A DNA stretch of 64,000 nucleotides from Bacillus velezensis (lineage in GTDB: Bacteria > Bacillota > Bacilli > Bacillales > Bacillaceae), in NCBI RefSeq assembly GCF_001461825.1, contig NZ_LLZC01000021.1, positions 1 to 64,000 of the forward strand. Direction: 5' to 3'. The position numbers and the translations under genes are program-made. Below the pieces are notes generated by a model. That model did no database searches. It was given only the letters and a program-made list of their open reading frames with translations, and had not been told where the DNA came from. Shown in pieces: positions 20,719 to 28,529 of the stretch; positions within the stretch are counted from its first letter, which is position 1, and every line of letters starts with the position of its first letter.

Positions 20719-22257
20719 ATGAAAAGCTGCCGTTTTAGCATGATATGGTTTTTGGCCGTTGTACTGACAGCCGGCATCTTTACATTCTCAGCATCCGCAC
20801 AAGCAAGCGGCACTCAGCCGGAGAGAGAAATGAGAGCCGTATGGATCGCGTCTGTCACCAATATCGACTGGCCCTCTAAAAAAGGGCTGTCACCGGAAGA
20901 GCAAAAAAGAGAATACAGCAAGCTGCTGGATGACGTTCAGGAGATGGGAATGAACGCCGTTATCGTCCAAATTAAGCCTGCGGCTGATGCTTTTTATCCA
21001 TCAGATTACGGGCCTTGGTCAGAGTATCTGACAGGAACACAAGGCAAAAATCCCGGCTACGATCCGCTTGCTTTTTTAGTTGAAGAGACACATAAACGGA
21101 ATCTTGAATTTCACGCTTGGTTCAATCCTTACCGGATCACGATGAATCATACAAATTTGAATGCGCTTTCAGATGATCATCCCGCGCGTTCCCATCCGGA
21201 CTGGGTCGCTGCATACGGAAAACAGCTGTACTATAATCCGGGCATTCCGGAAGTAAGACAATTTATAACGGATGGAATCAAAGAGGTGGTCAGCCGTTAT
21301 GACATTGATGCGGTTCATATGGATGATTATTTTTATCCTTATAAAATTGCCGGACAGGAATTCCCCGATCAGGCGGAATACGAACGGTACGGAAAAGCTC
21401 ACTTTGCATCAGTTGATGACTGGCGCAGGGATAATGTCAACCGGCTTGTAAAAGAAATCAACCAAACCATCAAACGAGAAAAACCTTATGTCAAATTCGG
21501 AATCAGCCCGTTCGGCGTATGGAGAAATGTCGCAGATGACCCGACAGGCTCCGAAACGGCCGCCGGGGTGCGGAACTACGATGATTTATATGCTGATACG
21601 AGAGAATGGATCCAAAAAGGATACATTGATTACATCGCACCGCAAATTTACTGGAGCATCGGATTTAAAGCGGCGGCATATGACGTCTTAGCGGATTGGT
21701 GGGGAAAAGAAGTGAACAATCGGCCGGTGCATTTATATATCGGGCAGGCAGCTTATAAAATCAACAACAATGCTGATCCGGCCTGGGCCGACCCGGGGGA
21801 ATACGGAAGACAGATTGCTCTTAACAGGGGATCAGCTTGGATTAAAGGAAGCATGCATTTCAGTTTAAAGGATTTAAACCGTAATCCGCTCGATGTGAAA
21901 AACCGTTTGATCAAAGACATGTACAGCCGGCCCGCATTAATTCCCGAGATGCCTTGGCTCGGACATTCCGCTTTAAAAAAACCGGCTGTCAAACGGGCGG
22001 AGAAGAATGCTTCAGGCCATACACTCTATATTGAAGATGCGAAATCCAACGGTGAAAAAACGGCTTATTACGCCATTTACCGCGCAGAAAAGGGAAAGCA
22101 GCCTTATTTAGTGGATACAGTCAGAAAAACATCGTCACGGACGCAAACATTTTCAGATACTGATATTCGGGCGGAAGAAGCCTGTACCTATATCGTTACT
22201 TCCGTTGACAGGCTACACCATGAGAGCCGTCCCTCCGCAAAACGGACGGTTAAATAG
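20719..22257 (+). CDS. yngK: YngK, secreted glycosyl-hydrolase-like protein (GHL10 / DUF187)
   Basis: 512-residue exported protein. Residues 1 to about 29 form a signal peptide: basic start, hydrophobic core, then ASAQA. The mature part begins with REMRAVWIASVTNIDWP, typical of the GHL10 family (TIM-barrel hydrolase-like, formerly DUF187). Other family features are MNAVIVQIKPAADAFYPS, HAWFNPYR, VDAVHMDDYFYP and DYIAPQIYW. The C-terminal part from about residue 425 looks like a small fibronectin-type beta domain (TYIVTSVDR). The substrate is not established; hydrolysis of cell-wall or extracellular glycans is an inference. The ATG is preceded by GAGAGGGGG. Terminators lie on both sides, so it is probably transcribed alone. 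Confidence 0.88.
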   Translation: MKSCRFSMIWFLAVVLTAGIFTFSASAQASGTQPEREMRAVWIASVTNIDWPSKKGLSPEEQKREYSKLLDDVQEMGMNAVIVQIKPAADAFYPSDYGPWSEYLTGTQGKNPGYDPLAFLVEETHKRNLEFHAWFNPYRITMNHTNLNALSDDHPARSHPDWVAAYGKQLYYNPGIPEVRQFITDGIKEVVSRYDIDAVHMDDYFYPYKIAGQEFPDQAEYERYGKAHFASVDDWRRDNVNRLVKEINQTIKREKPYVKFGISPFGVWRNVADDPTGSETAAGVRNYDDLYADTREWIQKGYIDYIAPQIYWSIGFKAAAYDVLADWWGKEVNNRPVHLYIGQAAYKINNNADPAWADPGEYGRQIALNRGSAWIKGSMHFSLKDLNRNPLDVKNRLIKDMYSRPALIPEMPWLGHSALKKPAVKRAEKNASGHTLYIEDAKSNGEKTAYYAIYRAEKGKQPYLVDTVRKTSSRTQTFSDTDIRAEEACTYIVTSVDRLHHESRPSAKRTVK

Positions 22258-22268
22258 CCATTATTAAT

Positions 22269-22300
22269 AAACTGACAGTTGCGGCGCTGTCAGTTTTTTT
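22269..22300 (+). terminator. Terminator after yngK
   Basis: Perfect arms AAACTGACAG and CTGTCAGTTT around an eight-base loop, ending in a run of T, 12 bases after the yngK stop. Confidence 0.92.
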
Positions 22301-22396
22301 GCGGCGGATGAGTCCGAATGTTCAGACTTCATTTGGATGGAATGAATAAAGACCCCCATTAATAAAATGTAGAAAGCAGCAGAAGGAGGAAGGTTA

Positions 22397-23539
22397 ATGA
22401 ATTTTCAACTGACAAAAGAACAGCAGATGGTGCGCGAAATGGTCAGAGATTTCGCCAAAAATGAAATTGCCCCGAAAGCCCATGAGGTTGATCAATCAGC
22501 CGTCTTCCCGATAGACACATTTAAAAAAATAGGCGAACTCGGGCTGCTCGGAATTCCGTTTCCGGAAGAATACGGCGGGGCGGGTGGTGATACCATTTCA
22601 TATGCAGCAGCGGTCGAAGAAATCGGAAAAGCCTGCGGCAGCACGGGGCTGAGCTACGCGGCAGCCGTGTCACTCGGCGCAAGCCCATTATACTATTTCG
22701 GTACTGAACAGCAAAAGCAAGAACATCTTATTCCGCTTGCTTCGGGAAAAGCGCTCGGATCATTCGGGCTGACAGAGCCGAATGCCGGTTCAGATGCCGG
22801 CGGTACCCAGACAAAAGCCGAGAAAAAGGGCGATGACTATGTGATAAACGGAGAGAAATGCTGGATCACAAACGCAAATTACGCCCGCACGGTCATTGTC
22901 ACCGCCGTTACGGGAAAGAACTCCGCCGGAAAACCGATCATTTCAGCTCTCATCGTCCCCACAGACACACCGGGATTTACGATCACAAATCCGTACGACA
23001 AGATGGGTGTGAGAGGATCGGATACGGCCGAGCTTGTGCTGGAGGATGTCAGGGTGCCTGCCGATAACCTGCTCGGTGATCCTGAAAAAGGTTTTAAACA
23101 ATTTTTATATACATTAGACGGCGGGCGGATCTCGATTGCGGCACTGGCTGTCGGTATCGCTCAAGGCGCGCTGGAGGCGTCGCTGTCATATGCGAAGGAA
23201 CGCAAGCAGTTCGGCAGTCCGATATCGTCATTTCAAGCCATTCAATTTAAGCTGGCCGATATGGCGATGGAAATTGACCTTGCCAGACAGATGGTGCTTA
23301 AAGCGGCATGGCTGAAGGATCAAAACCTGCCATTTACGAAAGCAGCGGCATTCGCCAAGCTTTATGCTTCAGAAATGGCCGTCAGAACGTGCCTTCAGGC
23401 CATCCAAATTCATGGCGGTTCCGGTTATATGAAGGAATGCGGTGTCGAACGTATGCTTCGTGACGCAAAGCTGATGGAGATTGGCGAAGGAACGTCAGAA
23501 ATTCAAAGAATGGTCATCGCAAGACAGCTTTTGAAGTGA
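22397..23539 (+). CDS. yngJ: Acyl-CoA dehydrogenase YngJ, first gene of the leucine/acyl-CoA degradation operon
   Basis: FAD-dependent acyl-CoA dehydrogenase, 380 residues, full family length. Signatures: GSFGLTEPNAGSDAGG (FAD/substrate region), CWITNA, the dimer/FAD region KERKQFG and the C-terminal EGTSEIQRMVIARQL. Glu364 in EGTSEI occupies the usual catalytic-base position of short- and medium-chain enzymes. The region matching the helix G base of isovaleryl-CoA dehydrogenase reads LDGGR, without Glu. Although the operon suggests isovaleryl-CoA oxidation, the active site is therefore short-chain/2-methylbutyryl type. GGAGGAAGG precedes the ATG. It opens a seven-gene co-directional run ending at yngE. 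B. subtilis homologues are reported in the sigma-E regulon; no convincing promoter was identified in the 96 bases after the yngK terminator. Confidence 0.92.
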   Translation: MNFQLTKEQQMVREMVRDFAKNEIAPKAHEVDQSAVFPIDTFKKIGELGLLGIPFPEEYGGAGGDTISYAAAVEEIGKACGSTGLSYAAAVSLGASPLYYFGTEQQKQEHLIPLASGKALGSFGLTEPNAGSDAGGTQTKAEKKGDDYVINGEKCWITNANYARTVIVTAVTGKNSAGKPIISALIVPTDTPGFTITNPYDKMGVRGSDTAELVLEDVRVPADNLLGDPEKGFKQFLYTLDGGRISIAALAVGIAQGALEASLSYAKERKQFGSPISSFQAIQFKLADMAMEIDLARQMVLKAAWLKDQNLPFTKAAAFAKLYASEMAVRTCLQAIQIHGGSGYMKECGVERMLRDAKLMEIGEGTSEIQRMVIARQLLK

Positions 23540-23540
23540 A

Positions 23541-23555
23541 ATGAAAACGTTTACC
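23541..23555 (+). promoter_or_regulatory. Candidate CcpA cre site between yngJ and yngI
   Basis: ATGAAAACGTTTACC matches the cre consensus WTGNAANCGNWWNCA at 14 of 15 positions; only the last A is C. It lies in the 44-base gap between yngJ stop and yngI start, so it could act as a transcription roadblock. Binding is inferred, not shown. Confidence 0.6.
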
Positions 23556-23583
23556 AAGACAGGGATGGAAGGGGGCAGGTCAT

Positions 23584-25224
23584 ATGGCTGAACTTATCCA
23601 TTTAACAGCCGGAAAGCTGCTTGAGCGGACCGCGAAGCTTTTTCCGGATCATGAAGCGGTTGTTTACCCTGAGCGCAGCCTTCGTTATACGTATGCCGAG
23701 TTTGACCGGTTATGCCGGCAAACCGCAAAAGGGCTGATGAAGCTGGGAGTTGAAAAAGGAGATCATGTGGCCATATGGGCATCCAACATTCCGGAATGGC
23801 TCGCGGCGCAATTTGCAACGGCGAAAATCGGCGCCGTTCTGGTCACCATTAATACCAATTTTCAAATCGCAGAGCTCGATTACCTGCTGGCACATTCAGA
23901 CGTCTCGGCCTTGATAATCATGGATTCCTACCGGCAGACATCTTATGTTGAGATGGTGAATAAGCTGATTCCCGAACTGAAAACTTGTGAGCGCGGCAGG
24001 CTGCGTTCGAAACGTTATCCATTTTTACGGACGGTGTTATATATCGGTGATAAAAGCCCGCCCGGGATGCACCGTTGGGATTCTTTGCTGAAGGATGCCG
24101 AGTCTGTAACGGATGCAGAGCTTGACGGAAGGATGGACAGCCTGAAAAAGGATGATTGCATTCATATGCAATATACATCAGGTACGACCGGATTTCCGAA
24201 AGGCGTCATGCTCTCACATTTTAATATCGTAAATAACGCGGCCAATATCGCAGAATGCATGAAGCTTACTTCATGTGACCGTTTATGTATTCCCGTGCCG
24301 TTTTTCCACTGCTTTGGGTGTGTGCTCGGCGTGCTGGCATGTGTTTCCGCGGGTGCGGCGATGATTCCGATCGAACAGTTTTCTCCGCCGGCCGTTCTGA
24401 AAACGGTGGAGAAAGAAGCCTGCACGGCTCTGCACGGTGTACCGACGATGTTTATCGCCCTCCTAAATGACAGCCGTTTTTCTGAATATGATCTTTCCCA
24501 CGTCCGAACCGGGATTATGGCAGGCTCGCCATGCCCGGCGGAAGTCATGAGAGAAGTGATCGGCAAAATGGGGATGACCGACATTACCATTGCCTACGGA
24601 CAGACCGAAGCATCACCTGTTATTACGCAGACAAGAACGGATGATTCATTTGAAAGAAGAGTGGAAACAGCGGGGCGCGCGCTTCCCCATATCGAAGTCA
24701 GAATCGTTCGGCCCGGAACATCCCAAGAAGCCGCCCGGGGCGAACAAGGAGAGCTCTGCACCCGCGGATATCATGTCATGAAAGGCTATTATAAAAATCA
24801 AGAAGCGACCGAAGCAGCGATAGACAAAGACGGCTGGCTGCATACCGGTGATTTAGCGGTCATGGACGAGGACGGATACTGCAAAATCACGGGCCGTCTG
24901 AAAGACATGCTGATCAGGGGCGGCGAAAATATCTATCCGCGCGAGATTGAGGAAATGTTATATCGGCATCCCGCGGTAGCAGACGTTCAGGTCGTCGGCG
25001 TGCCTGATCCGAAATACGGAGAAGAGGCCGCGGCGTGGATCAGGCTCAAAGACGGACAAACCGCTTCCGCAGAAGACATCAGAGCCTTTTGCAAAGAACA
25101 TATCGCCCGCTATAAAGTCCCCAGGTATGTTTTGTTTACAGATGAATATCCAATGACAGCCTCCGGAAAAATTCAGAAATTCAAGCTGCGGAAAAAAACG
25201 ATTGAAGAGCTCAAGTTAACTTAA
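23584..25224 (+). CDS. yngI: Acyl-CoA synthetase YngI
   Basis: AMP-forming acyl-CoA ligase, 546 residues. Seen: P-loop YTSGTTGFPKG, adenylate motifs AYGQTEASP and GWLHTGDLAV, hinge KDMLIRGGENIYPREIE and the catalytic Lys near the end in TASGKIQKFKL. The family makes acyl-CoA from a fatty or branched acid, ATP and CoA. In this operon it may activate isovalerate or a related short acid, or acetoacetate; the sequence alone does not decide. ATG follows GGGGGCAGGTCAT. It lies 44 bases after yngJ across a cre-like element and is followed by yngH after 21 bases. Confidence 0.9.
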   Translation: MAELIHLTAGKLLERTAKLFPDHEAVVYPERSLRYTYAEFDRLCRQTAKGLMKLGVEKGDHVAIWASNIPEWLAAQFATAKIGAVLVTINTNFQIAELDYLLAHSDVSALIIMDSYRQTSYVEMVNKLIPELKTCERGRLRSKRYPFLRTVLYIGDKSPPGMHRWDSLLKDAESVTDAELDGRMDSLKKDDCIHMQYTSGTTGFPKGVMLSHFNIVNNAANIAECMKLTSCDRLCIPVPFFHCFGCVLGVLACVSAGAAMIPIEQFSPPAVLKTVEKEACTALHGVPTMFIALLNDSRFSEYDLSHVRTGIMAGSPCPAEVMREVIGKMGMTDITIAYGQTEASPVITQTRTDDSFERRVETAGRALPHIEVRIVRPGTSQEAARGEQGELCTRGYHVMKGYYKNQEATEAAIDKDGWLHTGDLAVMDEDGYCKITGRLKDMLIRGGENIYPREIEEMLYRHPAVADVQVVGVPDPKYGEEAAAWIRLKDGQTASAEDIRAFCKEHIARYKVPRYVLFTDEYPMTASGKIQKFKLRKKTIEELKLT

Positions 25225-25245
25225 TGAAAAAGGAGTGCTTCACAT

Positions 25246-26595
25246 TTGTTTAAAAAAGTCCTGATTGCCAACAGAGGAGAAATCGCCTTAAGAATTATCC
25301 GCACCTGCAAACGTCTCGGCATCCCCTCGGCAGCTGTGTATTCAGAAGCCGACCGGGACGCGCTGCATGTAAAAGCGGCTGATGAGGCCTATCCGATCGG
25401 TAAATCGAGAGTAAATGAAAGCTATTTACATATCGACAGAATCATAGAAGCCGCTAAATCCGCCGGAGCGGACGCCATTCATCCGGGCTACGGGCTGCTG
25501 TCAGAAAACAGCCTGTTCGCCGAACGCTGCCGGAAGGAACAAATCACATTTATCGGTCCGCCCGGTGATATCATCGCCAAGATGGGCAGCAAGATAGAAG
25601 CCCGAAAAACGATGCAAAAAGCAAAGGTCCCGATCGTTCCCGGTGTTCCAGAGCCATTGCCCGATGTTCACTCCGCCTTAGCCGAAGCCCGTGCCATCGG
25701 TTTTCCGGTCATGCTGAAAGCGTCCGCAGGCGGCGGCGGAATCGGCATGCAGATCGTACATTCAGAAGAAGAGCTGGCCAAAGCGTTCGAAGGCAATCAA
25801 AAGCGGGCCGCCTCCTTTTTTGGAGACGGCGCAATGTACATGGAAAAGGTCATTGAAAATGCCCGTCATATTGAAATTCAGATACTCGCAGATTCTTTCG
25901 GCAACACCGTTCATCTGTTTGAACGTGACTGTTCAGTCCAAAGGCGCCACCAAAAAGTGATAGAAGAAGCGCCGTCACCGTTTGTTGACGATGAATTAAG
26001 ACAAAGACTCGGTGAAACCGCCGTTAAAGCCGCAAAATCGATCGGCTACCAAAATGCAGGCACAATAGAATTTCTCGTCGACCAAAAGAAACAAATCTAT
26101 TTTTTAGAGATGAACACAAGACTGCAGGTGGAGCATCCGGTGACAGAAGAAATTACAGGACTGGATCTTGTGGAAGAACAGCTGAAAATTGCCGCTGGGC
26201 AGGCGCTGACTTTCTCGCAGAAAGATATCAACCACCGCGGTCATGCAATAGAAGTGCGGATCTATGCGGAAGATCCGGTCACCTTTTACCCGTCACCCGG
26301 TACCATCTCGTCTTTTTCCGTTTTAAGACACCCGTCAGTGCGACACGAATGCGCCGTCGAAAAGGGAAGCGTCATTTCTCCGTTTTACGATCCGATGATT
26401 GCCAAAATGATCGTCACGGCGAATACGAGAAAACAAGCCATTGAACAACTGAAAACCGCCCTTGGCGAATATCATGTAGAAGGGATTAAAACCAACATTC
26501 CGCTGCTGACAAAAATTGCCCATTCAGAAGTGTTTGAAAAGGGTGAGGCGACAACCGGCTTTTTACAAACAATGAACGAGGGGGCGTCAAAATGA
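25246..26595 (+). CDS. yngH: Biotin carboxylase subunit YngH of methylcrotonyl-CoA carboxylase
   Basis: Biotin carboxylase, 449 residues, the length of a stand-alone AccC. It starts LFKKVLIANRGEIALRIIR, with ATP-grasp signatures (MLKASAGGGGIGM), ERDCSVQRRHQKVIEEAPS and FLEMNTRLQVEHPVTE. It carboxylates biotin with bicarbonate and ATP. The start is TTG at 25246, supported by AAAGGAG about 11 bases upstream and by alignment with the invariant family N-terminus. Unlike mitochondrial and pseudomonad MCC alpha chains, it has no fused biotin-carrier domain; the carrier is the next gene, overlapping by 4 bases (ATGA). The downstream carboxyltransferase YngE and lyase YngG point to 3-methylcrotonyl-CoA as substrate (inference). 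Confidence 0.93.
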   Translation: MFKKVLIANRGEIALRIIRTCKRLGIPSAAVYSEADRDALHVKAADEAYPIGKSRVNESYLHIDRIIEAAKSAGADAIHPGYGLLSENSLFAERCRKEQITFIGPPGDIIAKMGSKIEARKTMQKAKVPIVPGVPEPLPDVHSALAEARAIGFPVMLKASAGGGGIGMQIVHSEEELAKAFEGNQKRAASFFGDGAMYMEKVIENARHIEIQILADSFGNTVHLFERDCSVQRRHQKVIEEAPSPFVDDELRQRLGETAVKAAKSIGYQNAGTIEFLVDQKKQIYFLEMNTRLQVEHPVTEEITGLDLVEEQLKIAAGQALTFSQKDINHRGHAIEVRIYAEDPVTFYPSPGTISSFSVLRHPSVRHECAVEKGSVISPFYDPMIAKMIVTANTRKQAIEQLKTALGEYHVEGIKTNIPLLTKIAHSEVFEKGEATTGFLQTMNEGASK

Positions 26596-26804
26596 GCGTC
26601 ATAAAAATTCAGATGGCGGGAAACCTGTGGAAAATTCATGTGAAGCCGGGTGATGTCATTGAAGAAGGACAGGAAGTGGCCATCTTGGAATCTATGAAAA
26701 TGGAAATTCCGATTATCGCTGATGCAGCGGGTACGGTGAAAGAAGTGAAAAAATCAGAAGGTGATTTCACTGATGAAGGAGAGGTCCTGATTGAACTTCA
26801 ATAA
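26592..26804 (+). CDS. yngHB: Biotin carrier protein YngHB (biotin/lipoyl attachment protein)
   Basis: A 70-residue protein that is just one biotinyl/lipoyl domain. The attachment motif ESMKME places the modified Lys at residue 36. It is the detached carrier for YngH and YngE and carries carboxyl-biotin between them. In most MCC systems this domain is fused to the carboxylase. Start ATG overlaps the yngH stop in ATGA, so translation is coupled. The B. subtilis homologue is known as BLAP. Confidence 0.93.
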   Translation: MSVIKIQMAGNLWKIHVKPGDVIEEGQEVAILESMKMEIPIIADAAGTVKEVKKSEGDFTDEGEVLIELQ

Positions 26805-26819
26805 AACGGGAGGTGCAGC

Positions 26820-27719
26820 ATGAACTGTCCGAAACATGTCCGCATCAATGAAGTAGGACCGCGTGACGGCTTGCAGAATGAATCGGCGTGGGTGGATACA
26901 GAAGAAAAGATTGAGTGGATCAATATGCTTTCAAAAACAGGCCTTCCCTATATCGAAGTGACATCATTCGTGCATCCGAGATGGATTCCGGCTCTTCGTG
27001 ACAGCCTGGACGTCGCAAAAGGCATTGCCAGATCTGAACATACGGTCTACGCGGCTCTCGTTCCGAACCTCATCGGGCTGGAGCATGCGGCAGAAGGCGG
27101 AATCGATCAGGCATGTGTATTTTTATCTGCAAGCGAAACCCATAACCAAAAAAACGTAAACAAACCGATTGACCGGACCGTTCAAGAGCTCAGGCGGGTT
27201 ATTACTGAAGCAAAAGCTGAAAAAATGGCGACGAGAGCTTATCTGTCCACTGTGTTCGGCTGTCCGTACGAACAGAACGTGCCGGTCGAACAAGTCATCC
27301 GCCTGTCAGACACCCTGCTCGAAATGGGTGTTGATGAAATATCGCTCGGCGACACGATCGGCGCGGCAAACCCCTTGCAGGTCATAGCCGTGCTTGAAGC
27401 CCTTTTGCCGAGAATTCCCGCCTCAAAAATCGCACTCCATTTCCATGATACAAGAGGAACGGCTCTAGCGAATATCATTCCCGCTCTTGATATGGGCATC
27501 ACATCCTTTGATACTTCCTCAGGCGGGCTTGGCGGCTGCCCGTACGCTCCTGGATCAGCAGGCAACGCTGCCACAGAAGACGTCATTTATATGCTCGAAC
27601 AAATGGGGATTGATACCGGGACGGACATGAATAAACTTCTTTATGCCGCCGGCTGGATCGCGGATAAAATAGGCAAAGACCTGCCAAGCAGAAACCTGCA
27701 GGCATTCAGAACGAAATGA
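26820..27719 (+). CDS. yngG: Hydroxymethylglutaryl-CoA lyase YngG
   Basis: Cleaves HMG-CoA to acetyl-CoA and acetoacetate, the last step of leucine breakdown. 299 residues, normal length. Motifs: NEVGPRDGLQNE near the N-terminus (metal/substrate site), ALVPNLIGLEHA, HFHDTRGTALAN (metal ligands) and the signature GGLGGCPYAPGSAGN with the catalytic Cys. GGAGGTG lies just upstream of the ATG. It sits between the carrier and the hydratase in one operon. Confidence 0.94.
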   Translation: MNCPKHVRINEVGPRDGLQNESAWVDTEEKIEWINMLSKTGLPYIEVTSFVHPRWIPALRDSLDVAKGIARSEHTVYAALVPNLIGLEHAAEGGIDQACVFLSASETHNQKNVNKPIDRTVQELRRVITEAKAEKMATRAYLSTVFGCPYEQNVPVEQVIRLSDTLLEMGVDEISLGDTIGAANPLQVIAVLEALLPRIPASKIALHFHDTRGTALANIIPALDMGITSFDTSSGGLGGCPYAPGSAGNAATEDVIYMLEQMGIDTGTDMNKLLYAAGWIADKIGKDLPSRNLQAFRTK

Positions 27720-27732
27720 GAAAGGAGAAGCC

Positions 27733-28512
27733 ATGGAAGATTGCGTCTTGTATTCCGTCTGTCAAGAAACGATCGGTCTGATCACGCTGAACCGCCCGCA
27801 TGCGGCCAACTCGCTGTCTTCAGAAATGATTGATCATTTACAGCGTGTGATTGAAGACATCAAAAACTCGCCGTCCATTCGTTGTGTCATTCTCACCGGC
27901 ACCGGGAACACATTTTGCGCCGGTGCTGATTTAAAAGAAAGAGCGGGGATGAACCATGAACAAGTCAAACAAAGCGTCAGGCGTATCGGTGAAACGGCCG
28001 CATCCATTGAAGCTCTCCCGCAGCCGGTCATTGCAGCGCTGAACGGAACCGCTGTCGGAGGAGGCCTTGAACTCGCTCTCGCCTGCGATATCAGAATCGC
28101 CGTCAGCCGGGCGGGCCTCGGCCTTCCTGAAACAGGGCTTGCGATCATTCCCGGAGCGGGCGGAACGCAGAGACTTCCCCGGCTTATCGGCCCCGGCGCG
28201 GCAAAAGAATTGATCTATACCGGCCGAAGGCTTTCTGCCGAAGAGGGAAAAGACATGAAGCTGATCGAGCATGTTTGTGAAGCCGATGAACTTATGGAAA
28301 AAGCAAAAGCACTGGCCGGCCGCATCGCCGCTAATGGGCCGATCGCCGTCAGACAAGCAAAATCCGCGATAAACAAGGGTCTGGAGACAGATCTCAATAC
28401 AGGGCTCGAAATCGAACGAAAAGCATATGAACAAGTCATCCCCACACTTGACAGAGAAGAGGGCCTGCGCGCTTTTAAAGAAAAAAGACCCCCTGAATAC
28501 AAAGGAAAATAA
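27733..28512 (+). CDS. yngF: Enoyl-CoA hydratase YngF, probable methylglutaconyl-CoA hydratase
   Basis: Crotonase-family protein, 259 residues. Motifs: ITLNRPHAANSLSSEM, oxyanion-hole segments FCAGADLKER and ALNGTAVGGGLELALACD, and LGLPETGLAIIPGAGGTQRLPR with the catalytic Glu region. Hydrates an enoyl-CoA double bond. Between a methylcrotonyl-CoA carboxylase and HMG-CoA lyase, the missing step is 3-methylglutaconyl-CoA to HMG-CoA, so that role is inferred. It starts 13 bases after yngG with AAAGGAG upstream. Confidence 0.9.
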   Translation: MEDCVLYSVCQETIGLITLNRPHAANSLSSEMIDHLQRVIEDIKNSPSIRCVILTGTGNTFCAGADLKERAGMNHEQVKQSVRRIGETAASIEALPQPVIAALNGTAVGGGLELALACDIRIAVSRAGLGLPETGLAIIPGAGGTQRLPRLIGPGAAKELIYTGRRLSAEEGKDMKLIEHVCEADELMEKAKALAGRIAANGPIAVRQAKSAINKGLETDLNTGLEIERKAYEQVIPTLDREEGLRAFKEKRPPEYKGK

Positions 28513-28529
28513 AACATGGAGGGACTCGG

